35,367 nt of DNA from CAVRJC01 sp964505725 (GTDB lineage: Bacteria > Actinomycetota > Acidimicrobiia > IMCC26256 > DASPTH01), in contig CAZDJK010000004.1 of the NCBI GenBank assembly GCA_964505725.1, forward strand, positions 1 to 35,367, written 5' to 3'. The notes beneath the pieces were generated by a model. It was not told where the DNA came from and ran no database searches. It saw only the letters and a program-made list of their open reading frames with translations. Positions within the stretch are counted from its first letter, which is position 1; each line of letters opens with the position of its first letter. The translations under genes were made by a program, and so were the position numbers. Shown piece after piece: positions 14,595 through 21,699 of the stretch.

Positions 14595-17360
14595 ATGGAC
14601 GAAGAACCGCAGGTCACATCACTGACCGACGTTCACATCGTGCCCCACACGCACTGGGACCGCGAGTGGTACCTGCCGTTCCAGACCTACCGGGCGCAGC
14701 TCGTGCCGGTCGTCGACGACCTCCTCGACCTCCTCGAGCGCGACGCCCGCGTCGCCCGCTTCCTGCTCGACGGCCAGACCGCGCTCCTCGACGACTACCT
14801 CGAGGTGCGTCCCGAGGCCGAAGCTCGCATCGCCGACCTGGTCCGGGCCGGGAGGGTGCAGGTCGGCCCGTGGACCGTGCTGATGGACGAGTTCATGGTC
14901 TCGGGCGAGACGCTCGTCCGCAACCTCCAGCTCGGCCTCGCGCGGGCGGCGGGGCTCGGCGGCGCGATGGACGTCGGCTACCTGCCCGACATGTTCGGCC
15001 ACATCGCGCAGATGCCGCAGCTGCTCCGCCTCGCGGGCATGGAGCACGCGGTCGTTTGGCGGGGTGTGCCCGCTGCGATCGACCGCACCGGGTTCTGGTG
15101 GGAGGCGCCCGACGGGTCGCGCGTGCGCGCCGAGTACCTCTACGGGTCGTACTCCAACGGCCGGGACCTCCCCGACGATCCCGAGCGCCTTGTGGCGCGC
15201 GCCCGCGGGTACGAGCTCGAGCTGGGCGAGGCCCACCTCCCGGACAGCGCGATCCTGCTCATGAACGGCGCCGATCACGCGCCGCCCCAACCGTGGCTCG
15301 GCAAGGTCGTCGACGCCGCGAACGCGGCCCGGAACGGCTACCGGTTCCGGATCACGTCGCTGCCCGAGCACGTGGGCCGCCAGCCGATCGCCGGGCTCCC
15401 GACCTGGCACGGGGAGCTGCGGTCCGGTGCGCGCGCGAACGTGCTCATGGGCGTGGCGTCCAACCGCGTCGACGTGCACCAGCTCGCGGCGGGCGCCGAA
15501 CGGTCGGTGGAACGCGTCGCCGAGCCGCTCGCCGCGCTGTTCCTGCCCCAACGCGACTCTGAACGCCTGCTCGCGTTCGCGTGGGAGCGGTTGGTGGCGA
15601 ACAGCGCCCACGACTCGGCCTGCGCCTGCAGCCACGACGAGGTCGTCGAAGCAGTGCGAGTGCGCTACGAGGAGGCGCGTCACATCGGAGCCGCGCTCGC
15701 GGCCGACGCGCAGCGCGCGTTGGCGGCGCAGGTCGACGCTCCCGCGGGATCGACGATCGTCGTGAACCCGGCTCCGGCGGCGCGCGCGGGAATGGTCACG
15801 ATCCCGTTGCCCGGTGACGGGCCGGTTCGGATGCTCACGATCGACGGCATCGCGTGCCCCACGCAGATCCTCGCGACCAGGAGCGGTACCGGGCTCGACA
15901 CCACGGTGACCGGGTCCAAGGTGCGCTGGATCCTCGAGCTCATGAGGGGACCCGAGCTCGCCGGCGCGCGCGTCGCGCGCGTCGAGCGGCACACCCTCGA
16001 CGACGGCACCGTCGAGATCGTGTTCCACGACGCGGCGCCCGGTGAGCCCGCGATCGACCTCGAGGCGATCAAGCAGGAGATGCTGGCGCTCGGGGATACG
16101 GGCGCGACCCTGCGGGTCCGGCAGCGCCGCGCACCGGTGCGGGAGGTCGCGTTCGCCGCGCCCTCGGTGCCGGGGTACGGGTGGCGCAGCTTCCGGTGGG
16201 AGGCGGGCGCGGGTCCCGTCACCGCGGTTGCCGCGGACGGCGGCGCGGTCGCCAACGAGCACCTGCGGGTCGACGTCGATCCGGTCACCGGCACGTTCAC
16301 GCTCGAGGGAGCCGGCGTACGGCTGACCGGCGCGAACCGCTACGTCGACGGCGGCGACGGCGGTGACACCTACAACTACTCGCCGCCCGCGCGCGACGCG
16401 GTCGTCGACCGCCCCGAGTCGGTGCGGATCGAGGCCGTCGAACGCGGCCCGGTCCGTGCGCGCCTCCTCGTGGTCGCCGACTACCGGTGGCCCCGCGCCG
16501 CCCTGGGCGACGAGCGCGCCTGCACCGAGCGCACCACCGACACCGTCGTGGTCGAGGTCCGCACCATGCTCGAGCTGCGGACCGGCGAGCGCTTCGTCCG
16601 CATCCACACCGAGCTCGACAACCGCGCGCGCGACCACCGGCTCCGCGTGCACTTCCCGCTCCCCGCGCCCGTCTCCGGCTCGCACGCGGAGTGCGCGTTC
16701 GCGGTGGTCGGGCGCGGGCTGACGGCCGAGGGCGGTCCGCACGAAGCGGGCCTCCCCACTTTCGTGTCCCGCCGCTTCGTCGACTGCTCCGACGGCGAGC
16801 AGGGCCTCGCGGTGCTCCACGACGGGCTGCTCGAGTACGAGGTGACCGACGACGGACGCGAGCTCGCCCTGACCCTCCTCCGGGCCGTGGGCTACCTGTC
16901 ACGCGCCGACCTCTCGTTGCGACCGAACCCGGCCGGCCCGCTCGACCCCGTCGAGGGCGCGCAGCTCCAAGGCGCCCTCGCGTTCGACTACGCGCTGCTT
17001 CCCCACCGCGGCGACTGGCGGGACGCCGGGCTCCACCGCGCCGCGGACGACCTCCTCGTCCCGCTCGGCCGCGTGCGCGGCGGGGGCTGGCCGGGCGCGT
17101 GGCGCCCGCCGGTGGGCAGCGCGCTCGCGGTCGAGGGCGCCGAGGTGTCCGCGGTGGCGCGGGACGCCGCCGGCAACCTCGTGGTGCGGCTGTTCAACGC
17201 CACTGCCTACGGCGCCACCGCCCGGGTTCGCCTCGACGACGACCGCGCCCGGGGCGAGGTGGTGGACCTCACCGGCCGTGCGATCGGACCGTTCCCCGGC
17301 GACCTCCGGCTGCGCCCCTGGGAGATCGCCACCGTGCGCCTCGCCCCCTCATCCCAGTAG
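14595..17360 (+). CDS. GH38 alpha-mannosidase
   Basis: A 921-residue glycoside hydrolase family 38 enzyme. It has the N-terminal metal-binding motif PHTHWDREWY, the nucleophile region with Asp in VGYLPDMFGHIAQMPQLLR, a helical middle domain (NSAHDSACACSHDEVVEAVR) and beta-sandwich C-terminal domains. There is no signal peptide, so it is cytoplasmic and likely trims mannose from oligosaccharides or imported glycans. ATG 14595 is chosen because GAGGG at 14583-14587 is seven bases upstream; a GTG at 14589 is too close. That ribosome binding site overlaps the integrase stop codon, so the gene may be read through from the integrase operon. It overlaps the convergent gene by 12 bases. Confidence 0.85.
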   Translation: MDEEPQVTSLTDVHIVPHTHWDREWYLPFQTYRAQLVPVVDDLLDLLERDARVARFLLDGQTALLDDYLEVRPEAEARIADLVRAGRVQVGPWTVLMDEFMVSGETLVRNLQLGLARAAGLGGAMDVGYLPDMFGHIAQMPQLLRLAGMEHAVVWRGVPAAIDRTGFWWEAPDGSRVRAEYLYGSYSNGRDLPDDPERLVARARGYELELGEAHLPDSAILLMNGADHAPPQPWLGKVVDAANAARNGYRFRITSLPEHVGRQPIAGLPTWHGELRSGARANVLMGVASNRVDVHQLAAGAERSVERVAEPLAALFLPQRDSERLLAFAWERLVANSAHDSACACSHDEVVEAVRVRYEEARHIGAALAADAQRALAAQVDAPAGSTIVVNPAPAARAGMVTIPLPGDGPVRMLTIDGIACPTQILATRSGTGLDTTVTGSKVRWILELMRGPELAGARVARVERHTLDDGTVEIVFHDAAPGEPAIDLEAIKQEMLALGDTGATLRVRQRRAPVREVAFAAPSVPGYGWRSFRWEAGAGPVTAVAADGGAVANEHLRVDVDPVTGTFTLEGAGVRLTGANRYVDGGDGGDTYNYSPPARDAVVDRPESVRIEAVERGPVRARLLVVADYRWPRAALGDERACTERTTDTVVVEVRTMLELRTGERFVRIHTELDNRARDHRLRVHFPLPAPVSGSHAECAFAVVGRGLTAEGGPHEAGLPTFVSRRFVDCSDGEQGLAVLHDGLLEYEVTDDGRELALTLLRAVGYLSRADLSLRPNPAGPLDPVEGAQLQGALAFDYALLPHRGDWRDAGLHRAADDLLVPLGRVRGGGWPGAWRPPVGSALAVEGAEVSAVARDAAGNLVVRLFNATAYGATARVRLDDDRARGEVVDLTGRAIGPFPGDLRLRPWEIATVRLAPSSQ

Positions 17361-18518
17361 CGCCTCGCCCGCCGCCTCGTTCGTCGACCAATCCGGGTCG
17401 AGCCGGGGCGCGGTGAGGACGGTTCCGGGGGGCGCCTCCCAGAGGAGCGCGGCGCGCTCTCCGTGCCAGCGGACCGACCACGACACCGGCCCCGGTCCGG
17501 TGGGCGCGGCCCGGACGTCGAGCGGGAACCCGCGCCACTCGTCGGGGAGAGCGGGGAGCAGGCGGACGTTCGCACCTTCTTCTTGTACGAGCGTCGCGCG
17601 CACGCCGGCGAGGAAGGCGGGTCCGGCTGCACCCAGCAGGCGACCGGTCGCCTCCTCGCGCGGCAGCACCGCGCGCCGGTCGAGGCGGCGCCGGTCCCGC
17701 CGCCGTAGGCGCTTCCGGGCCTCGGCGGCCTCCGCCACGAACCCCCAGTCGTGCAGGGCCCCGACGACCGCGGGGTCGGGGAGCCACGCCTGACCGGCGA
17801 GGAGGAGATCGGCGCGCGCGGAGTCGATCGCACCCTGCAGCTCGGGGTCGGGGAGGTCCGTCCGCATCCCCCGCTCCAGCTGGGCCCGCCAACCCCGCGC
17901 CGCGTCCCCCGGTGCGGGCAGGCGTGCCGCGTCCCCCGGGCCGAGATCGTCGCGGGGCGCGAGCGCCACCGCGGCGCGCAACGTCGTGCGGTGGGCCACG
18001 GGATAGAGGAAGGCGGCGCTGAGCCGAGCGCCCCGATCGCTGCGGGGCACGAACGGGCCATCGGTGGCGCCGCCCGACGCCACGACCCGCTCGGTGCTCG
18101 CGTCGGTCCCCACCGCCCACCGGGAGGGCGGCCGCCCGGTCGCGACGGTCGGGCGGCCGTTGACGACGATGGTCGAGGCGAACACCGCCAGGTGCGAAGC
18201 GCCCTCGACCACGAGCGCGGCGACGAACGGGGTCGGCGAGTCGTTCGCGACCTCCACCGCCGCGAGCGGGCCCGCACCGTACGCGTGGTGCACCGCGTCA
18301 CCGCCCGGTACGCGCATCGCGGTGCGCACGACCGGCATGCCGTCGACGAGCGCCTGCCGGACCGCAGCTTCCCGCGACGGCAGGTGCCAGCGGTCGTCGG
18401 CCCCGACCCACCACTCGAGATGCCAGAGCGCGCGGTCGGGAGTGAGCTTCCCCCGTTCGTCGACGACCGCACCGAGCGCTCCGCCGACGACGCCGATGCG
18501 CGTCGTCGGGCCCGTCAC
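17349..18518 (-). CDS. conserved protein, glycosidase-like C-terminus
   Basis: A 389-residue protein starting at GTG 18518, overlapping the gpsA stop (GTGA), so co-expressed with it. The N-terminal half is beta-rich (HLEWWVGADDRWHLPSREAA, then AVEVANDSPTPFVAALVVEG). The middle is helical, and the end reads VRLLPALPDEWRGFPLDVRA and VSWSVRWHGERAALLWE. That C-terminus resembles the closing beta domain of six-hairpin glycosidases. No catalytic acid can be named and no family is certain. It faces a GH38 mannosidase, which fits a role with a sugar or glycan, but the co-expression is with gpsA. Confidence 0.55.
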   Translation of the reverse strand: MTGPTTRIGVVGGALGAVVDERGKLTPDRALWHLEWWVGADDRWHLPSREAAVRQALVDGMPVVRTAMRVPGGDAVHHAYGAGPLAAVEVANDSPTPFVAALVVEGASHLAVFASTIVVNGRPTVATGRPPSRWAVGTDASTERVVASGGATDGPFVPRSDRGARLSAAFLYPVAHRTTLRAAVALAPRDDLGPGDAARLPAPGDAARGWRAQLERGMRTDLPDPELQGAIDSARADLLLAGQAWLPDPAVVGALHDWGFVAEAAEARKRLRRRDRRRLDRRAVLPREEATGRLLGAAGPAFLAGVRATLVQEEGANVRLLPALPDEWRGFPLDVRAAPTGPGPVSWSVRWHGERAALLWEAPPGTVLTAPRLDPDWSTNEAAGEALLG

Positions 18519-19534
18519 GAGAGACCGTGCAGCTCGGCCTTCGCCTCCCGGACCATCAGCTCGGGGACGAGGTCCGCGGGTTGCCGCCCCTCGTAGAGCA
18601 CCGCACCGACCATGGCGGCGATCGGCATCTCGACGCCGACGCGCGCGGCGAGCTCCAGCACCGCGGCGGTCGTCTTCACGCCCTCAGCCACCATGTTCAT
18701 CCCCGCGACGACCTCGTCCAGCGCGCGACCCCGGCCGAGCTCGACGCCGACGCCGCGGTTGCGACTCTGCGCGCTCACGCACGTGGCGACGAGGTCGCCG
18801 AGACCCGCGAGCCCCGCGAACGTGAGCGGCTCGCCCCCGAGCGCGACACCCAGTCGCGTGAGCTCGGCGAGCCCCCGCGTGATGAGCGCCGCCTGGGTGT
18901 TGTCGCCGTACCCGAGGCCGGCCGCGATCCCGGCCGCGATCGCGACCACGTTCTTCAGCGCGCCCGCGATCTCGCACCCCACGACGTCGGGGTTCGTGTA
19001 CACGCGGAAGCTCCGGCCCATGAACAGCGTCTGCAGCTCGAGCGCGAGCTCGGCGTCGCGGCACGCGACGACCGATGCCGCGGGTTGGCCCGCCGCGACC
19101 TCCTGGGCGAGGTTCGGGCCCGTGAGCACCGCGACGCGATCGGCGCGATGACCCGGGATCACGCTCTGGACGACCTCGGTCATGCGCAGCTGGGTTCCCG
19201 GTTCGAGCCCCTTGGAGAGGCTCACGATCGGCACGTCCCTCCCGATCGCGTGTGCAGCCCGCCCCAGCACGGTGCGGAAGCCGTGCGACGGCACCGCCAT
19301 GACCACGATGGCGGCGTCGGCGCACGCCGCGGACAGGTCGGTCGAGGCGGCGAGCTCGGGTGGCAGCGCGACGTCAGGCAAGTACGCGTGGTTCCGGTGG
19401 AGCGTCGCGATCTCCTCCACGATCGCCGGGTTGCGTCCCCAGAGCACCGTCGGCGCGTGCTCGGTGACGATCGCGGCGACGGTGGTGCCCCAGGAGCCCG
19501 CGCCGATCACCGCGATTCTGCGGTCGCTCTGCAT
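18515..19534 (-). CDS. gpsA: NAD(P)+-dependent glycerol-3-phosphate dehydrogenase
   Basis: A 339-residue cytosolic enzyme that reduces dihydroxyacetone phosphate to sn-glycerol-3-phosphate for phospholipid synthesis. The dinucleotide fold is at the N-terminus (IAVIGAGSWGTTVAAIVTEH). Family motifs follow: VSLSKGLEPGTQLRMTEVV, VLTGPNLAQEVAAGQPAASV, GCEIAGALKNVVAIAAGIAA with the active-site Lys, and TFAGLAGLGDLVATC. ATG 19534 is chosen because the fold starts six residues later and TATGCT (19544-19549) is placed for an almost leaderless mRNA. Upstream residues in the same frame would cross that promoter. Confidence 0.95.
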   Translation of the reverse strand: MQSDRRIAVIGAGSWGTTVAAIVTEHAPTVLWGRNPAIVEEIATLHRNHAYLPDVALPPELAASTDLSAACADAAIVVMAVPSHGFRTVLGRAAHAIGRDVPIVSLSKGLEPGTQLRMTEVVQSVIPGHRADRVAVLTGPNLAQEVAAGQPAASVVACRDAELALELQTLFMGRSFRVYTNPDVVGCEIAGALKNVVAIAAGIAAGLGYGDNTQAALITRGLAELTRLGVALGGEPLTFAGLAGLGDLVATCVSAQSRNRGVGVELGRGRALDEVVAGMNMVAEGVKTTAAVLELAARVGVEMPIAAMVGAVLYEGRQPADLVPELMVREAKAELHGLS

Positions 19535-19543
19535 CGCGTCGGT

Positions 19544-19549
19544 AGCATA
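19544..19549 (-). promoter_or_regulatory. -10 element of gpsA
   Basis: TATGCT on the minus strand, nine bases before the gpsA ATG, fits the actinobacterial TANNNT -10 pattern. The transcript would start at or within a few bases of the start codon. Confidence 0.4.
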
Positions 19550-19602
19550 CGTGGCCCGATGTTCGATCTCGCCGTCCGTGCGCTCGCCGCGCACCCGCGC
19601 CC

Positions 19603-20196
19603 ATGACGCGCGTCGGCGTCGTCGTTCCCATCCGCGCGTTCGCGCTGGGCAAGGCGCGGCTCGCCGACCACCTCGGGCCCGAGGAGCGGGCGTCGCTCGC
19701 CCGGCGCCTGGCCAGATGCGTGCTCGACGCTGCCGGCGACCTCCCGACCGTGGTGGTGTCGTCGGACCCCGCCGTCGTGCGCTGGGCGTCGGCCCGGGGC
19801 GTCGCCACGCTCGACGACCCGGGCAGCCTGAACCTGGCGGCCGATGCCGGCCGGGAGTGGTGCCGATCCCGAGGCTTCGCCCGCGTGGTGGTCGCCCACG
19901 CGGACCTCCCGTGGGCGCAGTCCTTCACGCCCGTGCTCCACGACGCCACGCGCCCGATCGCAGCGCTGGTCCCGTGCCACCGCGACGACGGCACCCCGGT
20001 GTTCTCACTGCCCGCGGACGCCGAGCTCCGCTTCGGCTACGGACCGGGCTCGTTCCGACGGCACGCGGCGGAAGCGCTCCGTGTAGGCCTCGGTCTGCGC
20101 GTCGTACGCGATCCGGAGCTGGCATTCGACGTCGACACCGTCGACGACCTCGCGCGTCTTCCCGCGCAGCTCACCGCGCCGGTGCCGAACGCGTGA
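19603..20196 (+). CDS. cofC: F420 biosynthesis nucleotidyltransferase (CofC/FbiD)
   Basis: A 197-residue guanylyltransferase. It starts with the family's signature (VGVVVPIRAFALGKARLADH) and continues with VVVSSDPAVVRWA, VVVAHADLPWAQSF and DGTPVFSLPADAELRFGYGP. It activates 2-phospho-L-lactate, or phosphoenolpyruvate in actinobacteria (FbiD), with GTP as the first committed step of coenzyme F420 side-chain assembly. Which substrate is used cannot be read here. No other F420 genes are in the window. It is divergent from gpsA over 68 bases and ends in a strong terminator. Confidence 0.85.
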   Translation: MTRVGVVVPIRAFALGKARLADHLGPEERASLARRLARCVLDAAGDLPTVVVSSDPAVVRWASARGVATLDDPGSLNLAADAGREWCRSRGFARVVVAHADLPWAQSFTPVLHDATRPIAALVPCHRDDGTPVFSLPADAELRFGYGPGSFRRHAAEALRVGLGLRVVRDPELAFDVDTVDDLARLPAQLTAPVPNA

Positions 20197-20220
20197 AGGG
20201 GGCCCCTGCGGGCCCCCTTC
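20195..20220. terminator. bidirectional terminator hairpin
   Basis: Arms GAAGGGGGCCC and GGGCCCCCTTC (11 perfect pairs) around CTGC. The stem starts inside the cofC stop codon and lies between two convergent genes, so it can serve both strands. There is no long T-tract. Confidence 0.75.
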
Positions 20221-20261
20221 CACGAGATCGCGAACCGGCCGGGGCCGGCTGCACGCGATGG

Positions 20262-20693
20262 TCAGCCGGCCTTCTTGACCACGCGACGGCGACGGCGCTT
20301 CGCCGGAGCCGCAGCGTTGGCCGGTGCCCTGCGCCTGACCGTGCGACGCTTCGCGGGCGCCTTACGCTTCGCGGGCGCCTTGCGCTTCGCGGGCGCCTTG
20401 CGCTTCGCCGGCGCCTTGCGCTTCGCCGGAGCCTTGCGCTTCGCCGGAGCCTTGCGCTTCGCCGGAGCCTTGCGCTTCGCCGGAGCCTTGCGCTTCGCCG
20501 GAGCCTTGCGCTTCGCCGGCGCCTTGCGCTTCGCCGGAGCCTTGCGCTTCGCCGGAGCCTTGCGCTTCGCGGGCTTCCGTGCCGTCGTCTTGCGCGCGGT
20601 CGTCTTCCTCGCCACGCGCCGCTTGGCCGGCTTCCGCGCCGTCGTCTTCTTCGCTGTGCTCTTCCGTGCGGTTCGTCTCTTTGCCGGAGGCAC
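20262..20693 (-). CDS. lysine/arginine-rich KAPAKR-repeat protein (H1/HupB-tail-like)
   Basis: A 143-residue, extremely basic protein. The N-terminal part holds degenerate TARKTTARKPAKR-type repeats, then come exactly 12 copies of KAPAKR, and it ends in RRRRRVVKKAG. Such Ala/Pro/Lys sequence is unstructured and binds DNA like the tail of histone H1 or of mycobacterial HupB. It lies 57 bases downstream of HU in the same direction, so the two are probably co-transcribed and act together on the nucleoid. The start is put at GTG 20693 because AAAGGTGG lies five bases before it; GTGs at 20699 and 20702 are alternatives. The family is inferred from composition only. Confidence 0.75.
   Translation of the reverse strand: MPPAKRRTARKSTAKKTTARKPAKRRVARKTTARKTTARKPAKRKAPAKRKAPAKRKAPAKRKAPAKRKAPAKRKAPAKRKAPAKRKAPAKRKAPAKRKAPAKRKAPAKRKAPAKRRTVRRRAPANAAAPAKRRRRRVVKKAG
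20347..20562 (-). repeat. 12 x 18-bp coding tandem repeat
   Basis: Twelve contiguous 18-base units (plus strand CGCTTCGCSGGMGCCTTR), each coding KAPAKR on the minus strand. Units 1-3 share one variant and most later units another, so the array has grown by unit duplication. It is likely to vary in length between strains and to be an assembly risk. Confidence 0.9.
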
Positions 20694-20749
20694 GGTCACC
20701 ACCTTTCAGTTCGGGATGTTCGACGGGTAAGCGGGGCGGACGCCCTCGC

Positions 20750-21025
20750 CTACTTGTTCACGGCAGACTTGAACGCTGCTCCCGCAGAGAACTTCACGCC
20801 CTTCGACGCCGCGATCTGAACTGGTTCCCCCGTGCGCGGGTTGCGCCCCGTGCGCGCCGCGCGGTGCGACACCGAGAAGGAACCGAAACCAGGAAGTGTC
20901 ACCTTGTCACCGGCCGCCACCGAGCCCTGCACCGCGTCGATGACCGCATTCAGCGCACGCTCCGCGTCGGCCTTGCTGAGCCCGGCCCGCTCCGCGACGC
21001 TGTCGACGAGTTCTGACTTGTTCAC
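20750..21025 (-). CDS. hupB: HU-family nucleoid protein (short form)
   Basis: A 91-residue HU protein that bends and packs DNA as a dimer. It starts at GTG 21025, five bases after GGAGG. Helical N-terminus NKSELVDSVAERAGLSKADA; DNA-binding arm GFGSFSVSHRAARTGRNPRT and GEPVQIAASKGVKFSAG. It stops right after the globular fold (AFKSAVNK). Mycobacterial and streptomycete HupB (HupS) proteins carry a long Lys-rich tail after this point. Here an equivalent tail-like protein is a separate gene 57 bases downstream. Confidence 0.95.
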   Translation of the reverse strand: MNKSELVDSVAERAGLSKADAERALNAVIDAVQGSVAAGDKVTLPGFGSFSVSHRAARTGRNPRTGEPVQIAASKGVKFSAGAAFKSAVNK

Positions 21026-21126
21026 GCTGGCCTCCGATGTGTGCGTGTACCAAAGAAGTTGAACGCATTTGGTCGTATACGTCAAGCATTATCAGCACGC
21101 AAGCCGACACACATCACTGTGTCGGC
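21026..21126 (-). promoter_or_regulatory. upstream region of the HU gene with hairpin
   Basis: An AT-richer stretch. Minus-strand TTGACG near 21087 and GATAAT near 21093 are promoter-like, though no pair has ideal spacing. GCCGACACA/TGTGTCGGC (21103-21126) is a perfect 9-pair hairpin that may be a terminator for upstream transcription or an operator. Confidence 0.35.
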
Positions 21127-21504
21127 GTGCGCGTCGTCGATTGTCGTACGCGCCATCGCGGCACGCGTCACCCTTCACGCGACCGCCAACACGCGTTGCC
21201 CGCCACGCTCTTCCTCGCACGCACAACCACGCGTGCGAATCGCAAGGAGGGTACGACAGCTCCCGACGGAATTGGTGGATTTCCCATCCTCGACACGCGT
21301 CGGCGCAGGTCAACCCACACGAACGAGCGCACGCGACACGCGGGTGCTCGGTTCTCGCGCGCGTGTCGCGGTCGATGATTCGACGCTGCCGGGCGCCGTC
21401 GCGCGACGCGTCGGAGGGAGGGTCCGACGTCGGCCACGCGGGAGCCATGGCGCGGGACAGGCGCGAAACAGGTGCGCAGAGCAGGGTCCTGGCGCAGGGC
21501 GGAA
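21127..21504. other. gene-free stretch between HU and the tRNA genes
   Basis: No frame reads like protein and no RNA family is recognised. It separates the end of the gltX-tRNA operon from the HU promoter. Confidence 0.4.
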
Positions 21505-21524
21505 AAAACGCCGGCGGGTGGTGT
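21505..21524 (-). terminator. possible terminator after tRNA-Glu
   Basis: Just downstream of the tRNA (minus strand) the sequence CGCCGGCG is followed by six Ts. The stem is short, so this is a weak terminator at best, but it is in the right place for the end of the operon. Confidence 0.35.
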
Positions 21525-21599
21525 GGCAGCCCCGAGCAGATTCGAACTGCCGTTACCGCCTTGAGAGGGCGGCGTCCTAGGCCACTAGACGACGGGGCC
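21525..21599 (-). tRNA. tRNA-Glu (anticodon CTC)
   Basis: Cloverleaf on the minus strand: acceptor GGCCCCG with CGGGGCT, D-arm with CTAGTGGCCTAG, anticodon stem CCGCC/GGCGG around CTCTCAA (anticodon CTC), and T-loop GTTCGAATC. The 3' CCA is encoded at 21525-21527. It lies 18 bases after tRNA-Gln and reads GAG codons, the main Glu codon in such GC-rich genomes. Confidence 0.95.
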
Positions 21600-21617
21600 G
21601 AAACCTCTTGCCTTCAG

Positions 21618-21689
21618 CTCGGGGGGGAGGACTCGAACCCCCAATGACAGGGCCAGAACCTGTTGTGTTGCCGATTACACCACCCCCGA
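21618..21689 (-). tRNA. tRNA-Gln (anticodon CTG)
   Basis: Cloverleaf on the minus strand: acceptor TCGGGGG with CCCCCGA, anticodon stem ACAGG/CCTGT around TTCTGGC (anticodon CTG), T-arm GGGGGTTCGAGTCCTCC. CCA is not encoded, unlike in the tRNA-Glu next to it. It starts only 10 bases after the gltX stop codon, so it is almost certainly processed from the gltX transcript. Confidence 0.95.
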
Positions 21690-21699
21690 AGGTGGAGAG

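Noticed and set aside
20347..20562. Regular repeats that could be taken for a CRISPR array
   Set aside because: The units are contiguous 18-mers with no spacers and they code for KAPAKR in a real gene.
21026..21085. Longer HU start upstream of 21025
   Set aside because: The extra residues do not match HU, and GTG 21025 has a proper GGAGG site.
21525..21689. tRNA genes as attachment site for the integrative element
   Set aside because: They lie 7 kb from the integrase, within an intact operon, and I see no repeated tRNA 3' end near 14584 or 8551.
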